Positions 9,381-16,968 of a DNA stretch of 62,338 bases are shown here, piece after piece. The translations under genes were made by a program, and so were the position numbers. The notes under the pieces were generated by a model. The model saw only the letters and a program-made list of their open reading frames with translations, was not told the DNA's origin and did not search any database. Source of the DNA: JAHEEL01 sp034660035 (lineage in GTDB: Bacteria > Actinomycetota > Acidimicrobiia > Spongiisociales > UBA5794); contig JAYEIJ010000169.1 in assembly GCA_034660035.1 (NCBI GenBank), positions 1-62,338 on the forward strand, given 5' to 3'. Positions within the stretch are counted from its first letter, which is position 1. Each line of letters begins with the position of its first letter.

Positions 9381-9599
9381 CGAGAGGCGTGAACAGTCGG
9401 AGCGCGCTTGAAGCCGCACGAACCCGGAGACCCCTCCGGGACGGGGGGAGCGGACGGCGAGCCACTCCGAACGGGCGTGAGCTCTCCAGAGAGGACGGGG
9501 CGGCGAATCGTTGCCCCGTCCTTCGAATGCTGCTCAGAACCGTTCCACTGTGCCCTGCACCCCGGTACCGTGTCGGCCTCCACAACGAATCGAGGACCG

Positions 9600-9932
9600 A
9601 TGACCGATGCCACCCCGCTCCCGGACGGACGTGATCTCATCCGAACGATGGGATGGTTGCCACTTCCCTACTCATGCGTCGGAGCCATCCGCAAGACCGC
9701 TGTCTCGGGACGCAACACGGTGTGGTCCTGGTTGATCCTGATCCCGTGGGCGTCGGACTCTAAGCCGTGGCTCGACGGAACAAAGGTGCTCACAGCTTCG
9801 ACGAAGACCGAGGACGAGGAACGAGAAGAGATCGTCGGCCACATGCGCGACCTCCTCGACCGGCGGTATGGCGAAACGGTCGGCAACCGGGCCGTCGACG
9901 ACTTGATCCGTAGCATCCAGAGCGAGGGCTAG
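9600..9932 (+). CDS. Conserved-looking hypothetical protein
   Basis: A 110-residue soluble protein of unknown function. I chose the ATG at 9600, preceded by GAGGA, because the upstream open frame has odd composition. It contains a WLPLPYSCVGAIRKTAVSGRNTVWSWLILIPWASDSKPWLDG core and an acidic, charged C-terminal helix ending in DDLIRSIQSEG. No signal peptide, membrane segment or known motif is seen. It stands alone after the two-component system. The 254 bp upstream (9346-9599) hold only the palindrome at 9361. Confidence 0.55.
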   Translation: MTDATPLPDGRDLIRTMGWLPLPYSCVGAIRKTAVSGRNTVWSWLILIPWASDSKPWLDGTKVLTASTKTEDEEREEIVGHMRDLLDRRYGETVGNRAVDDLIRSIQSEG

Positions 9933-10010
9933 CGATTGCATCGCCGGTCTTCTGTGAGACGAAAGGCCCTAGACAGGCGGGGATCCAGGTGCGACGATGC
10001 CCCCGTAGAC

Positions 10011-10098
10011 AGCAAAGCCCCTGCGGCGCACAACATCGGGTCCATAGACCCGCACCCATCGAGGTGACTGGAACCAAGCGCCCGGTAGGGGCTTTGCT
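10011..10098. repeat. Structured inverted-repeat element (possible RNA fold or mobile-element remnant)
   Basis: Perfect 12-bp arms AGCAAAGCCCCT (10011-10022) and AGGGGCTTTGCT (10087-10098) enclose a second pairing, GGCGC (10025-10029) with GCGCC (10078-10082). There is also a central hairpin CGGGTC-CATA-GACCCG (10037-10052). Together these fold an 88-nt region into a closed, branched stem with no good coding frame. It lies in the 376-bp gap between two genes, directly next to dispersed repeat copy A. It matches no riboswitch or tRNA that I recognise: it has no T-loop and no anticodon arm. It may be an RNA element, an IS end or a MITE. Confidence 0.55.
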
Positions 10099-10241
10099 GC
10101 GCACTCCGGAAATGGGCGGGGTCGGCTGGAACCGGGGGGACTGCAGGCAGTAGTACGCCCTACGTATGATGTCGTTCTACGTACTACGTACTTCGTTCCG
10201 AGGCTTCACCCCGCTCAAATCCGAAGAGCCGCTTTGCTGCG
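10091..10241. repeat. 11-bp direct repeats flanking dispersed repeat copy A
   Basis: GCTTTGCTGCG occurs at 10091-10101 and again at 10231-10241, exactly bracketing repeat copy A and a few bases on each side. The first copy overlaps the right arm of the inverted-repeat element. The arrangement looks like a target-site duplication made when the repeat inserted. The other copies of the family do not show clear flanking duplications, so this is only suggestive. Confidence 0.5.
10108..10228 (+). repeat. Dispersed intergenic repeat, copy A (short form)
   Basis: About 121 bp. It begins GGAAATGGGCGGGGTCGGCT, continues with a G-run, a CTGCAGGCAGTAGTACGCCC block and a TACGT-rich centre, and ends with CCGAGGCTTCACCCCGCTCA and CCGAAGAG. 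Copies B (14123), C (51224) and D (51808) share these blocks in the same orientation. It is non-coding: frames are short and unlike known proteins. Confidence 0.8.
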
Positions 10242-10308
10242 ACTGTTCGGTGCGCGACTATCCGTGCAGCGCGGTACCTTGATGATGACCAACCAGGAGA
10301 ACGCTCCC

Positions 10309-10857
10309 ATGCATCGTCTCGCCGTCGCATCCGTGGCTATCGCTCTCTTGGCCGCTGCATGCAGTAGCGGGAGCGATGCCGACGGCGTGGCGTCGCTCAC
10401 CACTACCGAGGGATCGCCGGTCGTCGAGACCACAGAACCGACCAACGACGAACAGGCTCTACTGAACTTCAGTCGCTGTATGCGCGATCAGGGCGTGGAC
10501 TTCCCGGACCCGATCGTCGATGCCGATGGCTATCCCCGCTTCGACTTCGCGAATCCGGAGGACATCGACCGCGACGCTCTCTTCGAAGCCGGCGAAGCGT
10601 GCCTGGATCTTCTCGAGGGCGTTGTGCTCGGACTCCCCGACTTCGACACCGCCGAGTTCAACGACACGTTCCTCGAGTACGCGGCATGCATGCGCGAGCA
10701 CGGATTCGAGGAGATACCGGATCGGATCGACATGACCGCCATCATGCGTGGCGAGGATCCCCCGATCGACCCGACCGACCCGGACTTCATCGCAGCCGAC
10801 GAGCAATGCCGGGACATCTTCGCCGAGTTCCGCGCCGGTATCGGCCAAGACGGCTGA
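10309..10857 (+). CDS. Lipoprotein with two CMR(D/E)xG repeats
   Basis: A 182-residue predicted lipoprotein. Its signal peptide ends in LLAAAC (Cys18), followed by a Ser/Thr/Glu linker. Two related units follow, LNFSRCMRDQGVDFPDP and LEYAACMREHGFEEIPDR, each with a conserved Cys. This pattern is common in secreted actinobacterial proteins of unknown role, and the Cys residues may pair. The ATG at 10309 follows CAGGAGA. It lies 53 bp upstream of an MMPL transporter on the same strand and may be co-transcribed with it. Confidence 0.72.
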   Translation: MHRLAVASVAIALLAAACSSGSDADGVASLTTTEGSPVVETTEPTNDEQALLNFSRCMRDQGVDFPDPIVDADGYPRFDFANPEDIDRDALFEAGEACLDLLEGVVLGLPDFDTAEFNDTFLEYAACMREHGFEEIPDRIDMTAIMRGEDPPIDPTDPDFIAADEQCRDIFAEFRAGIGQDG

Positions 10858-10910
10858 GCCTCCCGAGAGATCAGGAGCCGAGGTCGCTCCGCGGTCTCTA
10901 GGATGACAGC

Positions 10911-13025
10911 GTGGACCGCCTCGCTCGAATCATCGTCACGCACAGTCGCCCGATCATGGCGATCACTGCGCTGATCAGCCTCCTCTCTGTGGCAATGCTG
11001 TTCAGGATGAGTTTCAACGCCGACGTGAGTTCGTTCGCTCTCGAGGGAACTGAAGGTGGTATCGCGTTCCTGGAACTCCAGGAGAAGTACGACACCGCCG
11101 ATCCCATCAACGTCATCGCAACCCTCCCCGACGGCGAGACATTCCGGTCGAAGGACGGACTCGCCACTCTGGTGAACCTCCGCGACGAACTCCTCGCCGT
11201 CGATGGCGTCGCAACAGTGGCAACGATTGTTCCCGACGAGCACCCGATCACCGGTGCTCCGATCACCGCAACCGACATCTCTACGGCGCCGGATCAGGCT
11301 GTCGCCGCGCTCCTGACGGAGAGTCCGGTCACCGACCTCCTCCTCGACGAGAGCGGGCAGAACACCCTCATGCTCGTCATCCCTGCAGGTGACGCGACGA
11401 CGCTGGCGAGAACGCTCGCGGATCTGGAACCACCCGACGGTGTGGAGATCACCCTCTCTGGCAACCCGGTCATATTCGCGGGCGTGCTCGACATCATGTC
11501 GTGGTTCCTGCTGATCATTCCGCCCCTCGAGATCGCACTCCTGATCGGCATGTTCTTCCTCACGATCGGCGATCTCCGACTCAGCGCGCTGGCTCTCTTC
11601 CCGGCCGCTGTCGGCGCTCTGTGGACGTTCGGGTTGATCTTCGGACTCGGTCTCGAGATTGACATCGTGACGCTGCTCGTGCCGATCTTCGTGATCGTCA
11701 TGGGGTCCGCGGACGGACTTCATTTCGTAACGCACTTTCAGGAGACGGCGTCCGAGTCAAACTCTGTCAGTCGGGTGAAGTCAGCTCTCTCCGAGGTGGG
11801 AGTGCCGATGATCCTCACAACGATCAGCACTGCAGCCGGTTTTCTCTCGCTGCTCGTCACAGACGTCTCGCCGATCCGGCAACTGGGCCTCTTCGCAGCG
11901 GTCGGCATCGGGTTCGCCGGACTCATCTCGTTCTTCTCCCTCCCTGCCCTGATGAGTCGCCTGACCGTCAAGGACCGAACACAGAGGGCATTCCTCGGCC
12001 CGAGGGTGACGACCGGACTGAAGACACTCGTTCGCTCCCGCATCCCCGCGATCGTGCTCACGGGCGTCATCGTCGCGTTCGCCCTTGTCTTCATTCCGAG
12101 ACTCGGCGTGGACTCCAATCAGTTGTTCTTCTTCAAGGACGGGGACCCGATCCGTGAGGCGTTCGAGAAGACCGAAGAGGTCTTCGGAGGTGCCACGCCC
12201 CTCGCCGGAGAGTTCGTGCTCGAACCGTCGGAAGGCCTCGAGGGCATCGCTCGTATCGCCGGCGTTTCGAGGGAGTTCGAAGAACTCCCAGGAGTTCGAC
12301 GTGTGTTCTCGGTGGCCGACGTCGCGGCCACGCTCAGTCCCGAGGAGCTGGCGCAACTCGCATCGGGCGGCGTGACGCTGCCGCTCGGGAAGATGGTGAG
12401 CGCCGACGGATTGCGCTTCATCCTGTTCCCGTCGAACTTCACCACCGGCGATCTCGAGGGTTGGGTCGCGTTCGCCGAGACCACGCCCGAAATCCGGACC
12501 CTCACCGGGATGCCGATCATCTGGGACGACATCTCGCGTCTCGTCTTGCGGGCACAGATGACGTCGATCATCGTCGCCTTCATACTCGTGGCGCTGCTGC
12601 TGGCCGTGTCATATCGGAATCTCCGGGAGACACTGGTGGCTCTTGTTCCGATCGCGCTGACGATCGCGGCCGTGCTCGGTTTCCTCGCTGCCTCGGGGAT
12701 CAATCTGAACCTCGTTACGGCGGTGATGTCGAGCATCGTGATCGGCGTCGGCATCGACTACGCGATCCACTTCATCGCCGCGATCAACCACGCCCGTCCG
12801 GGCGGAGGCGGCTACGTGCTGCGTGCCATCGACCGGGCCGGCCGCCCGATCGTTGCCAACGCCCTCGGTATCGCTGTCGCCATGACCGCTCTGTGGCTCT
12901 CACCACTGAAGATCCACCCGCAGATCTCGATGGTCATGTGGGTCGCGATGATCACGGGTGCCCTCACGGCGCTGGTCGTGATCCCGGCCTTCCTCCCGCG
13001 CAGTTCTGTGAGAGAACCCATCTAA
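10911..13025 (+). CDS. RND/MMPL superfamily exporter
   Basis: A 704-residue membrane protein with the RND layout of two repeats. Each has one membrane helix, a large extracytoplasmic loop and then five helices. The first loop spans about residues 30-185 and the second about 385-555. The segments IFVIVMGSADGLHFVTHFQE and SSIVIGVGIDYAIHFIAAIN are the conserved helix-4 regions with charged residues expected of a proton-coupled pump. It starts with GTG. Relatives export lipids, hopanoids or hydrophobic compounds; the substrate is unknown here. It converges on the parvulin gene. Confidence 0.88.
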   Translation: MDRLARIIVTHSRPIMAITALISLLSVAMLFRMSFNADVSSFALEGTEGGIAFLELQEKYDTADPINVIATLPDGETFRSKDGLATLVNLRDELLAVDGVATVATIVPDEHPITGAPITATDISTAPDQAVAALLTESPVTDLLLDESGQNTLMLVIPAGDATTLARTLADLEPPDGVEITLSGNPVIFAGVLDIMSWFLLIIPPLEIALLIGMFFLTIGDLRLSALALFPAAVGALWTFGLIFGLGLEIDIVTLLVPIFVIVMGSADGLHFVTHFQETASESNSVSRVKSALSEVGVPMILTTISTAAGFLSLLVTDVSPIRQLGLFAAVGIGFAGLISFFSLPALMSRLTVKDRTQRAFLGPRVTTGLKTLVRSRIPAIVLTGVIVAFALVFIPRLGVDSNQLFFFKDGDPIREAFEKTEEVFGGATPLAGEFVLEPSEGLEGIARIAGVSREFEELPGVRRVFSVADVAATLSPEELAQLASGGVTLPLGKMVSADGLRFILFPSNFTTGDLEGWVAFAETTPEIRTLTGMPIIWDDISRLVLRAQMTSIIVAFILVALLLAVSYRNLRETLVALVPIALTIAAVLGFLAASGINLNLVTAVMSSIVIGVGIDYAIHFIAAINHARPGGGGYVLRAIDRAGRPIVANALGIAVAMTALWLSPLKIHPQISMVMWVAMITGALTALVVIPAFLPRSSVREPI

Positions 13026-13033
13026 CCCGCCAC

Positions 13034-13072
13034 GCGTGTGTGGATGTCGGTTGCAGCGTTCCCCAAACACGC
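13034..13072. terminator. Candidate terminator hairpin between convergent genes
   Basis: GCGTGTGTGG (13034-13043) pairs with CCAAACACGC (13063-13072) with one mismatch, around a 19-nt loop. It sits 8 bp after the MMPL stop and 27 bp before the 3' end of the convergent parvulin gene, as a bidirectional terminator would. There is no U-tract. Confidence 0.4.
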
Positions 13073-13099
13073 GCGACCGGAGGAGCCGGCGTTCTCGGG

Positions 13100-13993
13100 T
13101 CAGGCTGCCGGCGGGATGACCTGGGGAGGATCGCTCTGCCAGGTGCCGTACTCCTCTTCGACCGTCACATCGGCGTTGGCGCCCGCTTCGACCATCCAGT
13201 CGCTGACCGCAGTCTGCTCCATGATCACCAACACCTGATCGGCGGTGGCCAGGGTCCGGTCCTCGACGAGGATGAGGTGGAACCCAAACTCGGTCCCGAC
13301 CGGATCGGTGACCACTCCGATGGTTGCCGTCATCGTGGCTTCCGCGAATTCGGGAACATACCGTGCCGGAGTGTCGCATCCCAGCGATCCTCCTGCCGGA
13401 CCGCTGCCGGTGTCGATCGAGACTTCCGCTGCGATCACGGCGAACTCTTCGCCGTCGTCGAGGCGAGCGGTGACCGTTTGAGCTTCCTCTTCGGTAGCGA
13501 CAAGGATGTGTGAGGCACAGACCTGAGTAGATTCCAGCGGATTCTCGTCGATCTCCTGCTGAGCATCCTCGATCGTCGGCATCTCCCCCGAGGCGGTCAG
13601 CGATTCGGTAACGGCATCCCCGATGAGGGATTGCGTCGCGAATCGGTCAAGTCCCTCCTCCGAAACGTTCTGCTCGGACATGAAGGCCTCGAGATCGCCC
13701 TCGTACCCGGATTCGAGCAGAATCGAATCGACCTGGGCGTCGATCTCCTCCTCGGACGGTACGTAGTCGAGATCGGTCTCCGCTCGTTGCTCGGTAGCCG
13801 TCCACTGGATCACCGTGTTCAGGTACCCGGCGAACTGCTCGTCCGTGAACTCTGCGTCGATCTCGTAGAACAACCCCTCGACGTCGCCGACCGTCACATC
13901 GGTTCCGTTGACCGTCGCAGCGGTTGACGATGATCCGCTACACGCGGCCAGGACGACGGCAAAGACGGCGATGAGCAGGAGTAGACGTTTCAT
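13100..13993 (-). CDS. Parvulin-type peptidyl-prolyl isomerase lipoprotein (PrsA/SurA-like foldase)
   Basis: A 297-residue extracytoplasmic folding factor anchored by lipidation: signal peptide with VVLAAC, Cys18. The N-terminal half is helical and SurA_N-like (residues about 30-150). A rotamase domain follows from about 158 to 265, starting CASHILVATEEEAQ and containing GPAGGSLGCDTPARYVPEFAEA, the parvulin signature region. It would help secreted proteins fold at the outer face of the membrane, fitting the many exported proteins around it. It is transcribed alone and converges with the MMPL gene. Confidence 0.87.
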   Translation of the reverse strand: MKRLLLLIAVFAVVLAACSGSSSTAATVNGTDVTVGDVEGLFYEIDAEFTDEQFAGYLNTVIQWTATEQRAETDLDYVPSEEEIDAQVDSILLESGYEGDLEAFMSEQNVSEEGLDRFATQSLIGDAVTESLTASGEMPTIEDAQQEIDENPLESTQVCASHILVATEEEAQTVTARLDDGEEFAVIAAEVSIDTGSGPAGGSLGCDTPARYVPEFAEATMTATIGVVTDPVGTEFGFHLILVEDRTLATADQVLVIMEQTAVSDWMVEAGANADVTVEEEYGTWQSDPPQVIPPAA

Positions 13994-14122
13994 GAGATCC
14001 CTTCACAAGAAGACGAGGGGGTGAGGCTAGGGATGGAACGGTTACACCACGACCATCGCACGTGAGAATCGCCTCAGAATCCCGACGTGCCTACAGCGCA
14101 CGCGAGAAGAAGAGGGCACTTC

Positions 14123-14373
14123 GGAAGTGGGCGGGGTCGGCTGGAACCGGGGGGACTGCAGGCAGTAGTACGCCCCACGTACGACGTAGTACGACCCCGG
14201 ATCAGAGGGCAGACGTCCGCATCTCGAGGTTCGTGGGTGACGCTTTGAGCTCCTCAAGGCACTCGCGTAGAACCCGGGCGGATTCCCCGACCGATACAAG
14301 ACCTCCGAGTCGTACTTCGTTCTATGTTCTACGTACTACGTTCCGAGGCTTCACCCCGCTCAAATCCGAAGAG
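14123..14373 (+). repeat. Dispersed intergenic repeat, copy B (long form carrying a gene fragment)
   Basis: This copy has the same left block as copy A (GGAAGTGGGCGGGGTCGGCT) and the same right block (CTACGTTCCGAGGCTTCACC to CCGAAGAG at 14366-14373). Between them is an insert of about 100 bp matching the 3' end of the MFS gene at 51887. From 14112 to 14293 it aligns with 51797-51978 at high identity. It lies in the 707-bp gene-poor gap before the protease gene. Confidence 0.8.
14202..14291 (-). pseudogene. Isolated C-terminal fragment of an MFS transporter gene
   Basis: Read on the minus strand, this gives 29 codons and a stop (VGESARVLRECLEELKASPT, then NLEMRTSAL). It closely matches the last 29 codons of the MFS gene at 51887-52771, which end NLETRTSPP. 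No start and no upstream part of the gene are present. It is embedded in repeat copy B, so the gene end has travelled with the repeat or the repeat arose next to such a gene. Confidence 0.7.
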
Positions 14374-14442
14374 TCAGAAACGGTCCATTCGGCCCTTGAC
14401 CCGAACATGTCCGGTTGGCAGAGTTGGGGGTGAGGTGATGTC

Positions 14443-14583
14443 GTGAAAGATCCACGCAAGCCCACGTATGGACGACGGTTCCCCAAGAACCCCAAGATCC
14501 ATCTCAACGTGACGGGGCCGAGCGTCCCCGTACGAAGGCCCCAGCGAATCGGGAAGGACCAGCCACAGGGCCACCACCACTGA
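14443..14583 (+). CDS. Possible small basic protein (46 residues)
   Basis: A short frame starting GTG after a GGTGAGGTGA purine-rich stretch. It encodes a Pro/Arg/Lys-rich peptide (KDPRKPTYGRRFPKNPKIHL, then NVTGPSVPVRRP and a Gln/His-rich end). Charge and composition suggest a nucleic-acid-binding or ribosome-associated micro-protein. I recognise no family, and a random frame in GC-rich DNA remains possible. Confidence 0.3.
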   Translation: MKDPRKPTYGRRFPKNPKIHLNVTGPSVPVRRPQRIGKDQPQGHHH

Positions 14584-14700
14584 CCCAAGTCCATCGAAAC
14601 AACCCGAGGCGTACCGAAAACGACATCGTACGGTCCTTCGGCCCTTCCGCCCCGCTGATGATTGTGTAGCGTGGCGTTAGGAATCTAGGAGGAGCGCCTG

Positions 14701-16296
14701 ATGGGATCCGTCAAACACTCGATAGTCGTCCTCTTCGTCGTCGCCTTGCTCGCCGCCGCGTGCGGTGGTGCAGCGGAGGAGACCACCACGACGACCGATG
14801 CAGGAACAACTACGACCGCAGCCGCAGCCACTACCACCACGATCGCGCCGGACGACACCACCGAAGTGGGCGGAGCGGTATCCGGGCTGAAGAGCGTTCG
14901 AAGTGCGGTCGTAAGGATCACCAGCGAGGGCAGCTTCGTTGATCCAGAGGAGGGAGAGGTCAGCTATTCAGGCTACGGATCGGGTTTCATTGTCGACCCG
15001 AGCGGCATCGCCGTGACGAACAATCACGTCGTGACCGGTGCGGCATTCCTCCAGGTCTACGTTGAAGGTGAAGACGAACCGCGCAATGCCAAGATCCTCG
15101 GCGCTTCCGAGTGCTCCGACCTGGCGGTGATCGACATCGACGGTGCCGGGTTCCCCTATCTCGAGTGGAGCGATGACGAGATCACAGCCGGAACCGACGT
15201 GTATGCGGCTGGATTCCCTCTCGGAGACCCCGAGTACACCCTTTCCGAGGGGATCATCTCAAAGGAGAACGCCAACGGAGAGACGCGACGGTCGTCCGTC
15301 GACTCCGTCATAGAACACACTGCTCAGATTCTGAATGGCAGTTCCGGCGGACCCCTCATCACGTCGGAGGGTCGCGTCATCGGCATCAACTACCAGGGGG
15401 CACAGGATCTCAACATCTACCGTGCCATCACGCGCGACGAAGCGGCAAAGGTGCTCGACGACCTCGCCGCGGGAAATGACGTCAATTCGATCGGTGTCAA
15501 CGGCACTGCCTTCGTGAACGACGAGTTCTCCGGCATCTGGATCTCCGCGGTCAAGTCTGGCTCAGCGGCCGCCAATGTTGGGGTCAAGGGTGGTGACATC
15601 ATCACCGAGCTCGAGGGGCTTTTCCTGGCCGCCGACGGCACGATGTCCTCCTACTGCGACATCCTTCGAAGCCACGAGGCAGATGACCCGCTCGCAATCG
15701 AGATCCTTCGGTTCGACACAGAGGAGGTCCTCGAAGGAACGCTGAACAGCGATGAGGAACTGACACTCTCATTCTCCTTCGCCCAGGAACTCGGAGACGA
15801 AGTCGGTGGCGATTCCGGCGTCGCATACGAGTACATGGAAGTTCGTGACGACGCCGGCGTCCTCGTCATGCAGGTGCCGACGACGTGGGCGGAGATCGAC
15901 GGCGGCGATTGGGTGATCGACGGCGAGACCATCGGGAACCAGATCGTGGCAGCAACGAGCCTCTTCGGCTTCTTCGATACCTGGGAGACATCCGGCGCCT
16001 TCTTCGGCGCTTCCGAGGTTCTTCTCGACGAGACCGAACCCGGTGACCTCCTCGACGTGTCGGACTTTTCCGACAACTGCACATACGACGACCGCCATGA
16101 CTACGAGGACGCCGTCTACACCGGTGCATACGACGTGTGGGTGCAGTGTGGAAGCACAGACACGGCCTTCGTCGTTCTCGAGGCCTATCCGCCGGAAAAG
16201 GAGTTCGTCGCCCTGGTCCAGATTCAGGTCGTCACCGACGCCGATCTCGAGGCGCTGGACGTGATCCTCGCCACGTTCGACGTCGTGATCGAGTAG
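14701..16296 (+). CDS. HtrA/DegP-like trypsin-type serine protease lipoprotein
   Basis: A 531-residue exported protease. The lipoprotein signal ends LLAAAC (Cys21), followed by a Thr/Ala linker (about 27-55). The protease domain carries the triad His109 (VTNNHVV), Asp140 (CSDLAVID) and Ser215 (NGSSGGPL). A PDZ-like domain at about 265-350 contains the VGVKGGDIITELEG loop. The last 160 residues form an extra domain, rich in acidic and aromatic residues, with paired Cys; I do not recognise it. A GGAGG lies upstream of the ATG. It is probably membrane-tethered protein quality control, upstream of two exported proteins on the same strand. Confidence 0.88.
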   Translation: MGSVKHSIVVLFVVALLAAACGGAAEETTTTTDAGTTTTAAAATTTTIAPDDTTEVGGAVSGLKSVRSAVVRITSEGSFVDPEEGEVSYSGYGSGFIVDPSGIAVTNNHVVTGAAFLQVYVEGEDEPRNAKILGASECSDLAVIDIDGAGFPYLEWSDDEITAGTDVYAAGFPLGDPEYTLSEGIISKENANGETRRSSVDSVIEHTAQILNGSSGGPLITSEGRVIGINYQGAQDLNIYRAITRDEAAKVLDDLAAGNDVNSIGVNGTAFVNDEFSGIWISAVKSGSAAANVGVKGGDIITELEGLFLAADGTMSSYCDILRSHEADDPLAIEILRFDTEEVLEGTLNSDEELTLSFSFAQELGDEVGGDSGVAYEYMEVRDDAGVLVMQVPTTWAEIDGGDWVIDGETIGNQIVAATSLFGFFDTWETSGAFFGASEVLLDETEPGDLLDVSDFSDNCTYDDRHDYEDAVYTGAYDVWVQCGSTDTAFVVLEAYPPEKEFVALVQIQVVTDADLEALDVILATFDVVIE

Positions 16297-16395
16297 ACGC
16301 CGGCAAGACAGCAGCGGCCGTCGGTACGAATGGCCCTATCCCCGTGCCGCGAGATGCGGAAAGCTGTGCTGTGCGGAGGGAGGGAGGCCCTGCCC

Positions 16396-16968
16396 ATGGC
16401 CGGCCGAGCACGAGCGGTGTCTCGAGCGGCGGCGATCGCTGTGGCCCTCGTCTTGATCGGCTCGTGCTCGAGCGGGTCGGCGATCGATCAAGCGAGCCTT
16501 GACGAAGCCGTTGCCGCAAGCGCTACCTTCGTCGATGACCGAGCCGCCGTCCTCGAACGCCTCGGTGCCCCGGATTCGTTCCAGATCACCCTGGATGAGA
16601 TCGAGGGCGTCATGGTTCGTTTCGAGTCGTGGTCCTATCACGATCTCGGGTCCCGAATCGATTTCGTCGATGGGGCGGTCGCCTGGAATATCGAAATCGA
16701 CGACCTCCCGGACGGATCGCTTCTACCGATCTGGTACACGCCATCGGACTTCGAGTTGTTGATGGCACTCGACGAAGCGCAGGCGGTCGCCGCCGACCTC
16801 TCCCCTGCGAGTCAGTCCGCAACGGCGGTCGACCTCTCCGAAGGGGGCGAGGACTATGAGGGGGCCACGTTGCTCGCCGGCGACCAGATCTTGCTCGGCT
16901 TCGTCGATGACGTCCTCATCTACATAGAGACGTTCGCCCTCTCAGCGGATGATGGGGGTGGATCGTGA
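16396..16968 (+). CDS. Hypothetical lipoprotein
   Basis: A 190-residue predicted lipoprotein. A basic N-terminus is followed by a hydrophobic run and LIGSC (Cys24). The ATG at 16396 follows a strong GGAGGGAGGG site. The mature part is acidic, begins with a helix (DQASLDEAVAASATFVDDRAAVLERLG) and ends in a beta-rich region. No domain is recognised. Its stop overlaps the GTG of the next gene by 4 bp, so the two are translationally coupled and probably work together outside the membrane. Confidence 0.65.
   Translation: MAGRARAVSRAAAIAVALVLIGSCSSGSAIDQASLDEAVAASATFVDDRAAVLERLGAPDSFQITLDEIEGVMVRFESWSYHDLGSRIDFVDGAVAWNIEIDDLPDGSLLPIWYTPSDFELLMALDEAQAVAADLSPASQSATAVDLSEGGEDYEGATLLAGDQILLGFVDDVLIYIETFALSADDGGGS

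Noticed and set aside
10011..10098. tRNA-like gene in the structured element
   Set aside because: The closing stem is longer than an acceptor stem, and there is no T-loop GTTCRANNC, no anticodon arm of correct size and no CCA context.
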